A stretch of DNA of 64,000 bases from Sulfitobacter sp. OXR-159 (lineage in GTDB: Bacteria; Pseudomonadota; Alphaproteobacteria; Rhodobacterales; Rhodobacteraceae). Location of the stretch: contig NZ_CP139707.1 of the NCBI RefSeq assembly GCF_034377145.1, positions 434,001 through 498,000 of the forward strand, given 5' to 3'. How positions within the stretch are numbered: the stretch's first letter is position 1; the number at the start of each line of letters is the position of its first letter. The notes beneath the pieces are model-generated. The model was not told where the DNA came from. It saw nothing but the letters and a program-made list of their open reading frames with translations, and searched no databases. Below, piece by piece: positions 28,616 to 36,912 of the stretch. A program made the translations under genes and the position numbers.

Positions 28616-29629
28616 ATGAACGACGTGGACATTACCGGGATGACGCTGGAGGCGATGCAGACGCGGGCCGCCGCGTTACGCAGCGATATCGTGCAAACAC
28701 CGGTGGTGACCCTCTCCTCTCCCATGGTCGATGAGGTGCTAGGCGGCGCGCGGGTTACGCTCAAGCTGGAGTGTTTTCAGCATACCGGCACCTTCAAGGC
28801 CCGCGGCGCGTTGTCGGTGGCGCGCCAGCTTGACGATGACACCCGCGGGCGCGGGATCACCGCAGCCAGTGCGGGCAACCACGCCATCGCAGCAGGCTGG
28901 GCCGCGGCCAAGCTCGGCATCAGCGCCAAGGTGGTGATGCAGGACAACGCCAATCCTTTTCGCGTTGCCCTCGCCCGTGCCACTGGGGCCGAGGTCGTGA
29001 TGAAACCCGCCGGGCAAGAGACCTTTGCCGAGGCCGAGCGGTTGGTGCGCGAAGAGGGGCGGTTCTTTATCCATCCTTTCGAGGGGCTGCACACCTCGCT
29101 CGGCACTGCCAGCGTGGGGCTGGAACTGATGGCACAGGTGGCGGATTTGGACGCGGTCGTCGTCTCGGTCGGCGGCGGCGGGCTGATTAGCGGTGTGGCC
29201 GCCGCGGTCAAGGCGATCAACCCCGCTTGTCGGGTGTACGGCGTGGAGCCGACAGGCGCCGACAGCATGTCGCGAAGCCTCGCCTCCGGCGCGCCCGTGA
29301 CCATCCCTGAGGTCAATACCATCGCCGACAGCCTCGGCCCGCCGATGGCGCTGCCGTTTGGCCATGCGCTCTGTGCGGTCTATGTGGATGACGTTGTGAA
29401 GGTCAGCGATGATGCGATCTGCGCCGGGATGGTCGTGCTGCAACAGGCCGCGAAACTGGCGGTGGAGCCTGCCGCCGGGGCTGCGATGGCCGGGGCGCTC
29501 GGGCCCCTGCGCGGGCAACTGGCCGGGCGGCGTGTGGGGGTGATTGTCTGCGGGGCGAATATCGATACCGAAACCTATCTGGGCCAGATGAGCCGCGGGC
29601 AAGCGGCGCTCGACAGCCTCCTGTCCTAG
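28616..29629 (+). CDS. Threonine/serine dehydratase (fold-type II PLP enzyme)
   Basis: A 337-residue PLP-dependent dehydratase. The Schiff-base lysine is in HTGTFKARGALSVAR and the phosphate-binding glycine loop in VSVGGGGLISGVAAA; SAGNHAIAAGWAAAKLG is also typical. It lacks the C-terminal ACT-like regulatory domain, so it is of the catabolic (TdcB-like) or EutB-like type rather than biosynthetic IlvA. The substrate cannot be fixed between threonine, serine and a hydroxyectoine-derived intermediate. It starts immediately after the rmuC stop. Confidence 0.87.
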   Translation: MNDVDITGMTLEAMQTRAAALRSDIVQTPVVTLSSPMVDEVLGGARVTLKLECFQHTGTFKARGALSVARQLDDDTRGRGITAASAGNHAIAAGWAAAKLGISAKVVMQDNANPFRVALARATGAEVVMKPAGQETFAEAERLVREEGRFFIHPFEGLHTSLGTASVGLELMAQVADLDAVVVSVGGGGLISGVAAAVKAINPACRVYGVEPTGADSMSRSLASGAPVTIPEVNTIADSLGPPMALPFGHALCAVYVDDVVKVSDDAICAGMVVLQQAAKLAVEPAAGAAMAGALGPLRGQLAGRRVGVIVCGANIDTETYLGQMSRGQAALDSLLS

Positions 29630-29630
29630 C

Positions 29631-29645
29631 GCCCCTCCAAGGGGC
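29631..29645 (+). terminator. Short hairpin after the dehydratase gene
   Basis: A GCCCCT-cca-AGGGGC hairpin directly after the TAG stop of the dehydratase. There is no T run, so termination is uncertain. Confidence 0.3.
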
Positions 29646-29767
29646 TTCGCACGCGATCGCGGAACTGCGTGAATTCTTCCAAGAAAATCTATCGGGCGCT
29701 GCAACTTTAACTCCCCTTTACCCGTGGGTGCCCCATATCCAAAGTTCCGGACCAAAGCAGGACCCCT

Positions 29768-31087
29768 ATGCCTTTTGAAGCTCTGAACGACAGTACCCTT
29801 CCCCGACAGCCGCTTGGTCGGCGTGTCGCCGTGATCGGCGGTGGGATTTCCGGCATGGGGGCGGCGCATATGCTGGCGCCTGCGGACCGCGTCACCCTCT
29901 ATGAGGCAGGGGCCAAGATCGGCGGCCATGCGCGGACGGTGATCGCGGGCAAGAATGGCGATCAGCCGGTCGATACCGGGTTTATCGTGTTCAATTATGC
30001 CAACTACCCGCATCTTGCCGCGCTCTTTGCGGAATTGGACGTGCCGGTTGTGCCGTCGAACATGAGCTTTGGCGCGTCGATTGACGGTGGGCGGCTGGAA
30101 TATGCGCTGACCAGTTTCAACGCGGTCTTTGCCCAGAAACGCAATATGTTCAGCCCGCCTTTCCTGCGGATGCTGCGCGATATCGTGCATTTCAATAAGA
30201 ACGCGCTGGCGGTGTCGCGTGACCCGTCGATGACCATCGCAGAGTTTCTCGACCGGCTTGGCACCGGGCGCTATTTCCGCGACTTCTATCTCTCGCCGCT
30301 TTCCGGCGCGATCTGGTCCACCCCGACCGAGAAAATCATGGACTTCCCGGCCCATGCCATGGTCAACTTTTTTGAGAACCACGCGCTGCTGAATTATTCC
30401 GGCCAGCATCAGTGGTACACGGTGAAGGGCGGCTCGCGGCAGTATGTCGACCGGTTGGAGAATGCTCTGCGCGCCAATGGCGTTGACCTGCGCACCGACT
30501 GCCCGGTGCAGGCCGTGCGCCGCACCGCGCAAGGCGCAGAGGTCCGCGCATGGGGCGGTGAATGGGAGGCGTTCGACGAAGTGATTTTTGCCACCCATTC
30601 CGATGACACGCTGACGATGCTTTCCGATCCAACAGAGGCCGAAAAGCGCGCCTTGGGCGCAATCCGCTATCAGCCCAATGACATCGTTTTGCACGCCGAT
30701 GCCAGCATCATGCCCAAGCGGCGTTCTACTTGGGCATCTTGGGTTTATACCGAGGATCGAGAGCAGAAATCAGACCGGATCGACCTGACCTATTGGATGA
30801 ACTCGCTCCAACCGATTCCGCAGGATGATCTGCATTTTGTGACGCTCAATACCAAACGCAGCATCCGCGAAGATCTGATTTATGATCAAGTCACCCTGCG
30901 CCATCCGGTCTATGACCTTGCCGCCTTGGCCGCACAGGACGAGGTGCGCGCCTTCAATGGCAGCCAGAATACATGGTTCTGCGGCGCTTGGATGCGGCAT
31001 GGCTTTCACGAAGACGGGCTGGCCAGCGCCGTAGATGTGGTCGAGCGGATGCAGGCCGCGCGGGCGGCACCCTTGGCGGCGGAGTGA
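29768..31087 (+). CDS. FAD-dependent amine oxidase-like oxidoreductase (COG2907)
   Basis: A 439-residue flavoprotein with an N-terminal dinucleotide motif (RRVAVIGGGISGMGAAHML) and a glutamate-ended ribose site (VTLYEAGAKIGGHARTV). The segment PVDTGFIVFNYANYPHLAALF and the C-terminal WFCGAWMRHGFHEDGLASAV are typical of COG2907. Homologues in Rhodobacter lie in an operon controlled by the RpoE-ChrR singlet-oxygen response and are tied to unusual membrane fatty acids (knowledge of the family). It is the first gene of a five-gene overlapping operon and has a GCAGGA ribosome-binding site. No clear RpoE-type promoter is seen upstream. Confidence 0.86.
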   Translation: MPFEALNDSTLPRQPLGRRVAVIGGGISGMGAAHMLAPADRVTLYEAGAKIGGHARTVIAGKNGDQPVDTGFIVFNYANYPHLAALFAELDVPVVPSNMSFGASIDGGRLEYALTSFNAVFAQKRNMFSPPFLRMLRDIVHFNKNALAVSRDPSMTIAEFLDRLGTGRYFRDFYLSPLSGAIWSTPTEKIMDFPAHAMVNFFENHALLNYSGQHQWYTVKGGSRQYVDRLENALRANGVDLRTDCPVQAVRRTAQGAEVRAWGGEWEAFDEVIFATHSDDTLTMLSDPTEAEKRALGAIRYQPNDIVLHADASIMPKRRSTWASWVYTEDREQKSDRIDLTYWMNSLQPIPQDDLHFVTLNTKRSIREDLIYDQVTLRHPVYDLAALAAQDEVRAFNGSQNTWFCGAWMRHGFHEDGLASAVDVVERMQAARAAPLAAE

Positions 31088-31872
31088 CGGCGGGCGTCGA
31101 TCATATCCGGGGCCAAACCTTTCATGGCCGCAAAGGTGCGGTAGAGAACCGTTTCCGCTATTCGGTCGACTATGTGATCTGCGATGCCGAGGCCACGGCG
31201 CTGAGGACGCCCGCGCTTTTCGCCCGCAACGGGCCGGGCCTGACCAGCCTGCAAGACAGTGACCACGGCGGCGCGCCGGGGCAGGGGCGTGGAGCCCTTT
31301 GGGTGCGCGAGGTTTTGGCGGCGCATGGCATTGTCGGGGTCGCGCGGATTGAGCTTGTGGCGCAGCCGCGGGTGCTGGGCCATGTCTTCAATCCGGTCAG
31401 CTTTTGGCTGTGCCGCCGGGCGGATGATGCGCTGATCGCGGTGATCGCCGAGGTGACGAACACCTATGGCGACCGGCATTCCTATCTGTGCCATCATGCA
31501 GACCTACGCCCGATCGCGCCCGACGACAGGCTGAAGGCGGCAAAGCTCATGCATGTCTCCCCCTTCCAAGATGTCTCGGGTGGCTATGTCTTTCGTTTCG
31601 ATATCACCTCTGAGCGGATCGGCATCTGGATCGATTTCTCGGATGGGGAGAACGGGTTGATTGCCACTTTGACCGGGCCGCGTGCGCCGCTGACCAATCG
31701 CGGTATCCTTTGGTCGCTGCTGCGCCGCCCTTTCGGTGCGCGACGGGTGCTGGCGCTGATCCATTGGCAGGCGTTGAAGCTTTGGCTGAAACGGGCGGGT
31801 TTTCGCGCCCGCCCCGAGGCGCCCAATATCGACGTATCCCGTGATGCGGCGCATGGCGCGGGTGGCCGATGA
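31084..31872 (+). CDS. DUF1365 family protein
   Basis: A 262-residue protein of DUF1365 (COG3496), almost always encoded beside a COG2907 flavoprotein. Recognisable parts are HIRGQTFHGRKGAVENRFRY, LVAQPRVLGHVFNPVSFW, the EVTNTYGDRHSYL motif and KLMHVSPFQDVSGGYVFRF. Function is not established; association with cyclopropane or furan fatty-acid formation is known from operon context only. The start is GTG at 31084, overlapping the preceding stop (GTGA), and the stop overlaps the MFS start (ATGA). Confidence 0.85.
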   Translation: MTAGVDHIRGQTFHGRKGAVENRFRYSVDYVICDAEATALRTPALFARNGPGLTSLQDSDHGGAPGQGRGALWVREVLAAHGIVGVARIELVAQPRVLGHVFNPVSFWLCRRADDALIAVIAEVTNTYGDRHSYLCHHADLRPIAPDDRLKAAKLMHVSPFQDVSGGYVFRFDITSERIGIWIDFSDGENGLIATLTGPRAPLTNRGILWSLLRRPFGARRVLALIHWQALKLWLKRAGFRARPEAPNIDVSRDAAHGAGGR

Positions 31873-33104
31873 CAGGACGCGCGGCCCGGCTGCCCGCCTA
31901 TGCGCTTTTCGCGGCATTGCTTGCGTCGGCGGGGCTGCCGATCTACATTCACGCGCCGAAGTTCTATGTCGATGAATACGGGGTTTCGCTGACGGCTCTT
32001 GGGTCGGTGCTTTTTGGTTTGCGGCTGTTGGACGTGGTGCAGGACCCCGCCCTTGGTTGGTTGGCCCAAAAGCTGCGCGACAAGCGCGGCACTGCGGTGA
32101 CGGTGGCAGGCGCGGTGATGGCGCTGGCGATGCTGGGGCTTTTTGCCATGCCCGCGCCGGTGGCGCCGGTGTTGTGGTTCGCGCTGATGCTGACGCTGGT
32201 GTTTTCCGCCTTCAGCTTTCTGACCATCTGTTTCTATGCCCAAGGGGTTGCCAAGGCCGACAGCCTGCCGGGCGCGGGGCATTTGACCCTTGCCCGCTGG
32301 CGCGAGACGGGCGCGCTTTTGGGGGTTTGTCTGGCCTCTGTCGCGCCTTTGCTACTGGGCGTCGGGCTGGATCGTCCCTTTGCCGGGTTTGCTGTTGGCT
32401 TTGCGATCTTGGCGCTTTGGGCCACGGTCGCCATGCGGGGCGAGTGGCGGGCGGCGGTGCTGCCGATGGAAAGTGGGTTCGGCACCGTGTTGCGCGATGC
32501 GCAGGCGCGGCGGCTGCTATTGATCGCGCTGGTCAATGCCGCCCCGGTTGCCGTGACCTCGACCCTGTTTCTTTTCTACGTCGAACTGGCGCTTGAGGCG
32601 CCGGGGTGGGAGGGGCCGCTTTTGCTGCTGTTTTTCCTTGCAGCGGCAGCGGCGGCACCGCTTTGGGGGATCTTGGCAGAGCAGCACGGCCCACGTCGGG
32701 TGCTGCTGGTTGCAATGGCTTTGGGCATCGCATCCTTCGGCGGGGCGCTGTTGCTGGGGCCGGGGGATGTTGCGCTTTTCGCCTTGGTCTGTCTGGCTTC
32801 GGGCGCGGTTTTGGGCGCGGATTTGACCCTTTTGCCTGCCATGTTCGCCAGCCGCATGGCGCAGATTTCCCCCTCGGCTGCCGAAGGTTTTGGCCTCTGG
32901 TCCTTCGTCTCCAAATTGACCTTGGCTTTCGCGGCCGTTGCTCTACTTCCAGCTTTAGAACGCGCAGGGCTGCAGACCGCAGCGGGAACCAGTTCCGACA
33001 CATCCATATCCCTGTTGATCTGGTTCTATGCCGGTGTACCTTGCGCCTTGAAATTGCTGGCGATCGCTCTGCTCGCCAGTGCAAAAGACGTGGAGACACC
33101 GTGA
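31869..33104 (+). CDS. MFS transporter (sugar/cation symporter-like)
   Basis: A 411-residue integral membrane protein with about 12 hydrophobic segments. The early pattern LPIYIHAPKFYVDEYGVSLTALG followed by LFGLRLLDVVQDPALGWLAQ is that of the GPH (melibiose-type) branch of the major facilitator superfamily. The cargo is unknown; in this operon a lipid, a lysolipid or a fatty-acid-derived product is a reasonable guess. Start and stop both overlap neighbouring genes by four bases. Confidence 0.84.
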   Translation: MTGRAARLPAYALFAALLASAGLPIYIHAPKFYVDEYGVSLTALGSVLFGLRLLDVVQDPALGWLAQKLRDKRGTAVTVAGAVMALAMLGLFAMPAPVAPVLWFALMLTLVFSAFSFLTICFYAQGVAKADSLPGAGHLTLARWRETGALLGVCLASVAPLLLGVGLDRPFAGFAVGFAILALWATVAMRGEWRAAVLPMESGFGTVLRDAQARRLLLIALVNAAPVAVTSTLFLFYVELALEAPGWEGPLLLLFFLAAAAAAPLWGILAEQHGPRRVLLVAMALGIASFGGALLLGPGDVALFALVCLASGAVLGADLTLLPAMFASRMAQISPSAAEGFGLWSFVSKLTLAFAAVALLPALERAGLQTAAGTSSDTSISLLIWFYAGVPCALKLLAIALLASAKDVETP

Positions 33105-33667
33105 CAGAGCCGTTGATCTTTATCGCTGTCGGGCTTGGCCTTGGTCTATTGCTCACTTTTTTGCGCCGCCGTTTAGGGGAGTTTCATGGCCAGTCGCCAA
33201 GCGACTATGTCGATTCTTTCCCCGTCTTCGACCTGCGGTTGCATCTGCGCGATGAGATGATTTGCGAAGGCGTGATTTTCGGTCCCCTAGGCCGGGTCAC
33301 CAGCAGCTTCACGGCCAAGTTCGACGTGTCTTGGGAGGGGAATGTGGCCACCGTGGCCGAAACCTTTCGCTATAACGACGGTTCGCGTCAGGAGCGCGAA
33401 TGGACCGTCACATTGGGCGAGAACGGCAATTTCACCAGCACCGCCCCGGATGTGATCGGCGTGGGGCAGGGAGTTCAGGCTGGACCGACCTTGCAGCTGC
33501 GCTATCGTATCCGACTGCCCGAAGAACTGGGCAGTCATGTGCTGAAAACTGTCGATTGGATGTATCTCACCCCCGATGGCACCATCGTGAACCGCAGCCA
33601 GTTTCGGAAATTCGGGATCAAAGTAGCAGAATTGGTCGCCACGTTGCGACCGGCGGAGGAAAGATGA
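33101..33667 (+). CDS. DUF3833 family protein, membrane-anchored
   Basis: A 188-residue protein starting with GTG at 33101, which overlaps the MFS stop. A hydrophobic N-terminus (PLIFIAVGLGLGLLLTFL) is probably a membrane anchor. The body matches DUF3833: DYVDSFPVFDLRLHLRDEMICEGVIFGPLGRV, with a beta-rich lipocalin-like pattern (TAKFDVSWEGNVATVAETF) and a final VDWMYLTPDGTIVNRSQFRKFGI. Function is unknown. The gene is stably linked with COG2907/DUF1365 genes in proteobacteria. Confidence 0.83.
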   Translation: MTEPLIFIAVGLGLGLLLTFLRRRLGEFHGQSPSDYVDSFPVFDLRLHLRDEMICEGVIFGPLGRVTSSFTAKFDVSWEGNVATVAETFRYNDGSRQEREWTVTLGENGNFTSTAPDVIGVGQGVQAGPTLQLRYRIRLPEELGSHVLKTVDWMYLTPDGTIVNRSQFRKFGIKVAELVATLRPAEER

Positions 33668-34395
33668 AAGACTGGCAAGGCAAGACCTATTGGCTTGTGG
33701 GCGCAAGCGACGGACTTGGGGCAGCACTGGCACATCAGCTCAGCCGCACCGGGGTCGAGGTGATCCTCTCGGCCCGCTCCAAGGACAAGTTGACCGAGCT
33801 GGCGCAGGCCCTGCCGGGCCGGGCGCGGGTGCGGGTCTTGGATGTGACCGATGACGCGGATGTGGCGCAGGCGGCAAAGGATGTGGGGCCAATCGACGGG
33901 TTGGTTTATCTGGCGGGGGCCTATTGGCCCTTTGCTGCGCAGGAGTGGCAGGCCGAGCATGGTGTGACCATGGCCGATGTGAACTTCACCGGGTTGATGC
34001 GTGTCCTGGGACAAGTGGTGCCAGAGATGGTCGCGCGCGACCACGGGCATATCGTCATCACCTCCAGCCTGACCGCCTATCGCGGTTTGCCCGGCTCAAT
34101 CGGCTATACGGCCTCCAAGGCGGCGACCCTGTCTTTGGCGGAATCGATGCACGCCGATCTGCGCAAGACCGGCGTACAGGTTCAGGTGATCAACCCCGGT
34201 TTCATCAAGACCCAGTTGACCGACAAGAACGATTTCAAAATGCCCTTTTTGATGGAGCCGGAAGACGCCGCACGGCGGGTCTATGAGCATATGAACGGCG
34301 ACAGTTTCAAACTGGATTTCCCCTACGGGTTTTCGCTGCTGTTCCGTTTGGGGCGGTTCTTGCCAGACTGGCTTTACTACCGGTTCTTTTCCTAA
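33664..34395 (+). CDS. Short-chain dehydrogenase/reductase
   Basis: A 243-residue SDR enzyme. The cofactor motif is YWLVGASDGLGAALAHQL, the active site has the serine in ITSSLTAYRGLPGS and the YTASK motif. The arginine in SARSKDKL after beta-2 suggests NADP(H). It ends the five-gene operon and its ATG overlaps the DUF3833 stop. The C-terminal hydrophobic and aromatic tail (SLLFRLGRFLPDWLYYRFF) could associate with the membrane, in line with a lipid substrate (inference). Confidence 0.87.
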   Translation: MKDWQGKTYWLVGASDGLGAALAHQLSRTGVEVILSARSKDKLTELAQALPGRARVRVLDVTDDADVAQAAKDVGPIDGLVYLAGAYWPFAAQEWQAEHGVTMADVNFTGLMRVLGQVVPEMVARDHGHIVITSSLTAYRGLPGSIGYTASKAATLSLAESMHADLRKTGVQVQVINPGFIKTQLTDKNDFKMPFLMEPEDAARRVYEHMNGDSFKLDFPYGFSLLFRLGRFLPDWLYYRFFS

Positions 34396-34397
34396 AT

Positions 34398-35453
34398 TCA
34401 GACCTCTGCGACATGCTGGTCAAACAGCTCCCGCGCACCTTGCCAGACGGGATTTCCCGCCTCTGGCAAGGCCCGAAGGGTCGGTAGCAACTGGCCTGCA
34501 AAATCCTCAGAGCTTTCGCGCGGCAGCATGGACGGCAGATTGTCGATGGCCATGATATCCAACGGCGGGGCGTCATGCACACGCAGCGCAGGCTCCGCCC
34601 AAGTGGTCGCCCGATCATAGACCTGCACCGGATTGAAAGCGCTGTCGGGGTCGCAGGCAATGTCGCCGATCACCCGCAGGGCGCGCTCTGCTTCGGGGGC
34701 ATCGGGGCGGACGAAGGCGGGGGTGTCTGGCCCTGCGAGGATGCAGTTGAAGAAATAGGCGTGGTCGAGGATTTCGGGGAACGGCCCGCCATGGGCGGTT
34801 TCGGCCATATCCCAGCCGGTGACGGGGATGCCCAAAGCCTCGCAAAGATCGCTCGCCCCGCGCCCCACGCGGCCCAAGGCCCCGATGACCAGCGCGCGGT
34901 CGCCACTCGCGTCGACTTGGGCGAGTTCTTCGGCTAGCGCGGCTTTCAGCGCTTCGGCGTCGGGGTAGGGCGCAACCGGGCCGCAGGTCGCTCCGCGCAG
35001 TTGCGCGATGCGGCATTTGACCGAGACGGCTGCCCCCGCAAAGCCCGCCCAATAGCCAAAGGCGGCAACGCGGCGGCCATTGTCATCGGTCAGGTACTCC
35101 AAATCCAGCAGCGTGCCACCGCCCGCCTTGAACCGCTCCAATAGTTTGCGCCCCGAGGATTGGCCCTTGTAGGCGTGGCCGAACATGATGTGCGTATGCG
35201 GCAGGGGCGTGCCGTCTTCGGGCAGTTCCTTCAGACCAAAGATCACCGCATCGCGCGGGGCGTCGGGCCAGCTATGCGCGGGGACGATCTCGCAGCCCGC
35301 CTGCGCATAGGCGGCGATGGGGATCACCCGGCTGTCGCTGTCTTCGACGCTCACCTTCATGCCGGATGCGATCAGCGCGGCGGCCCCTTCGGGCGTCAGC
35401 CCGGTGCGGGTCTCATTGTCGCGCTGTTCGGCGCGCAGCCACAGATGGGTCAT
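34398..35453 (-). CDS. Saccharopine dehydrogenase (NAD+, L-lysine-forming type)
   Basis: A 351-residue enzyme resembling yeast Lys1, which interconverts saccharopine and lysine plus 2-oxoglutarate with NAD+. The N-terminal alanine-dehydrogenase-like part is visible in LWLRAEQRDNETRTGLTPEGA. HIMFGHAYKGQSSGRKLL and LLDLEYLTDDNGRRVAAFG carry the conserved Lys/His and substrate residues, and RALVIGALGRVGRGASDLC is the Rossmann loop. This type is common in fungi and scattered in alphaproteobacteria. Its physiological direction here is unknown, since dapB indicates the diaminopimelate route for lysine synthesis. The start overlaps the stop of the GST gene. Confidence 0.86.
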   Translation of the reverse strand: MTHLWLRAEQRDNETRTGLTPEGAAALIASGMKVSVEDSDSRVIPIAAYAQAGCEIVPAHSWPDAPRDAVIFGLKELPEDGTPLPHTHIMFGHAYKGQSSGRKLLERFKAGGGTLLDLEYLTDDNGRRVAAFGYWAGFAGAAVSVKCRIAQLRGATCGPVAPYPDAEALKAALAEELAQVDASGDRALVIGALGRVGRGASDLCEALGIPVTGWDMAETAHGGPFPEILDHAYFFNCILAGPDTPAFVRPDAPEAERALRVIGDIACDPDSAFNPVQVYDRATTWAEPALRVHDAPPLDIMAIDNLPSMLPRESSEDFAGQLLPTLRALPEAGNPVWQGARELFDQHVAEV

Positions 35454-36073
35454 GCCAAGATTCCTTTCGCGCGCACGGCCTTGACGCTGGCACGGTATTC
35501 CATGCGGGCGGCGAAGGCATCAAGCCGTGGGTAAGCCGCGCGGTCGACCCCGTCACCGGCCAGCCATCCCGAGACGACAAAGAGATAGGGATCGGCCAGC
35601 GATAGGGCATCGCCCGCAACGAAGTCGCCCCAGAAGGCGTGGTTCTCGATATAGGCCGCGCAATCTGCCATGGTCTGCGGCACCTTGGCTTTCATGTCGT
35701 CAAAGCTCGATTGCTGATCGGCCCAGCGGTGGCCGCGCATTTTATGCGCGTGGGCCACATGCATGGTCGAGGCGAGGTAGTACATCACCCCGCGCATATG
35801 GGCCGCGGCCTCAGGGTCGGTAGGGACCAGCCCCGCCTCGGGCGCGCGGGCGGCGACATAGTCCAACAGCGCGCCAGTCTCGGTCAGGGTGGTGCCCGCT
35901 TCGGTCACGAGGGTCGGCACCCGGCCCTTGGGGTTCAACGCCAGATAGGGCGCGGCGGTCTGTTCGGCGCTGGCGAAATCGACCTTCACCGGCTCATAGG
36001 CCAGCCCCGCTTCTTCGAGGGCGATGGCAACGGCGACCGAGATCGTGCCGGGGGCGTAGTGGAGTTTCAGCAT
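35450..36073 (-). CDS. Glutathione S-transferase family protein
   Basis: A 207-residue GST. The N-terminal thioredoxin-like domain begins LKLHYAPGTISVAVAIALEEAG and contains the glutathione-site LALNPKGRVPTLV and TLTETGALLDYVA. The C-terminal helical domain includes FVAGDALSLADPYLFVVSGW. It most resembles the beta/GstA-like class. Its stop overlaps the saccharopine dehydrogenase start (ATGA), so the two are coupled. It is 26 nt downstream of the phosphatase gene. Confidence 0.88.
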   Translation of the reverse strand: MLKLHYAPGTISVAVAIALEEAGLAYEPVKVDFASAEQTAAPYLALNPKGRVPTLVTEAGTTLTETGALLDYVAARAPEAGLVPTDPEAAAHMRGVMYYLASTMHVAHAHKMRGHRWADQQSSFDDMKAKVPQTMADCAAYIENHAFWGDFVAGDALSLADPYLFVVSGWLAGDGVDRAAYPRLDAFAARMEYRASVKAVRAKGILA

Positions 36074-36099
36074 GGGGGCAGCCTTTCGCGGGCGAGGGA

Positions 36100-36750
36100 T
36101 CAGATATGCGTTTGTGCAAGGCGGCGGTCGGGACGGTCAAGATGCGGCACGGCATTGAACAGCACGGGCGACCAATGCCCGCCGATGGGAAAGAGCCGGT
36201 GCATCGAAGTATGCATGATCGCCAGCGCCAAGCGCGCCATGGCCGGGATGCCCACGCCCATGGCCTGCGCCATCGCCAAAGAAATCAGCCCGCCCGAGGT
36301 CACCACCAGCGCCGGGCCTTCGCCCTCGGCGATCTCGGCCAGTGCCGATTGCACGCGGGTTTGAAAGTGCTCATAGGTTTCGGGCGTGTCGGCAAGCTTG
36401 CCCGCTTTCCAATAGTCAAAGACCTGCGGCAGATGGTGCACAAACTCGCCCGCGCGGGGGAAGGGCACCTTGTGCTGTTGCTCCATCAGATTGGCGAGAG
36501 TGAAATACTCTAACTCATTCAACCGGGCGTCACGGATGGGTTCCAGCCCGGTCTTCATCGCCTCGGCGGTTTCGATATGGCGGGTCAGGGTGCCGGTATA
36601 GAGCCGCGTGTGGTGGCTTTCGCTGTGACGCAGATGCTCGCCTAACCATGCGGCTTGCTCATGGCCAAGCGGGCTAAGTTGGTCATAGCTCAACTCGTCC
36701 TTGGCGGTGGAATTGGCTTGGCCGTGGCGGATCAGGGTAATGTGGGACAT
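36100..36750 (-). CDS. Histidine phosphatase family protein
   Basis: A 216-residue protein of the phosphoglycerate-mutase-like superfamily. The phospho-accepting histidine is in HITLIRHGQANS; the second catalytic histidine is in LVVTSGGLISLAMA-adjacent sequence, where Gly-Gly replaces the usual GHG/GHS, so the second histidine may be absent. The ATG at 36750 starts MSHITLIRHG. It is the first gene of a three-gene minus-strand group with the GST and saccharopine dehydrogenase. The substrate cannot be predicted. Confidence 0.8.
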   Translation of the reverse strand: MSHITLIRHGQANSTAKDELSYDQLSPLGHEQAAWLGEHLRHSESHHTRLYTGTLTRHIETAEAMKTGLEPIRDARLNELEYFTLANLMEQQHKVPFPRAGEFVHHLPQVFDYWKAGKLADTPETYEHFQTRVQSALAEIAEGEGPALVVTSGGLISLAMAQAMGVGIPAMARLALAIMHTSMHRLFPIGGHWSPVLFNAVPHLDRPDRRLAQTHI

Positions 36751-36855
36751 CAAATGGCTTTCACTGTTCGCCCAAGTGATAGGGCAGCTTGTCGGGCCAT
36801 ACAATCCAATGCGCTGCGGCGGCGTTTATCCGTGACGGGGTGTCGGGATTGGCCC

Positions 36856-36883
36856 CTGACACGGGCCGGGTTTTGCCTATAGT
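36856..36883 (+). promoter_or_regulatory. Sigma-70 promoter of the formate dehydrogenase gene
   Basis: CTGACA at 36856-36861 and TATAGT at 36878-36883 with a 16-nt spacer, each 5/6 to consensus. Transcription would start near 36890, about 23 nt before the ATG at 36913. Confidence 0.6.
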
Positions 36884-36912
36884 TTGGTCAATAGCCAGCG
36901 GGAGGGGTAGCC

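Noticed and set aside
28739..30694. Minus-strand frame of 651 codons
   Set aside because: Antisense to the dehydratase and the FAD oxidoreductase genes; no recognisable domain.
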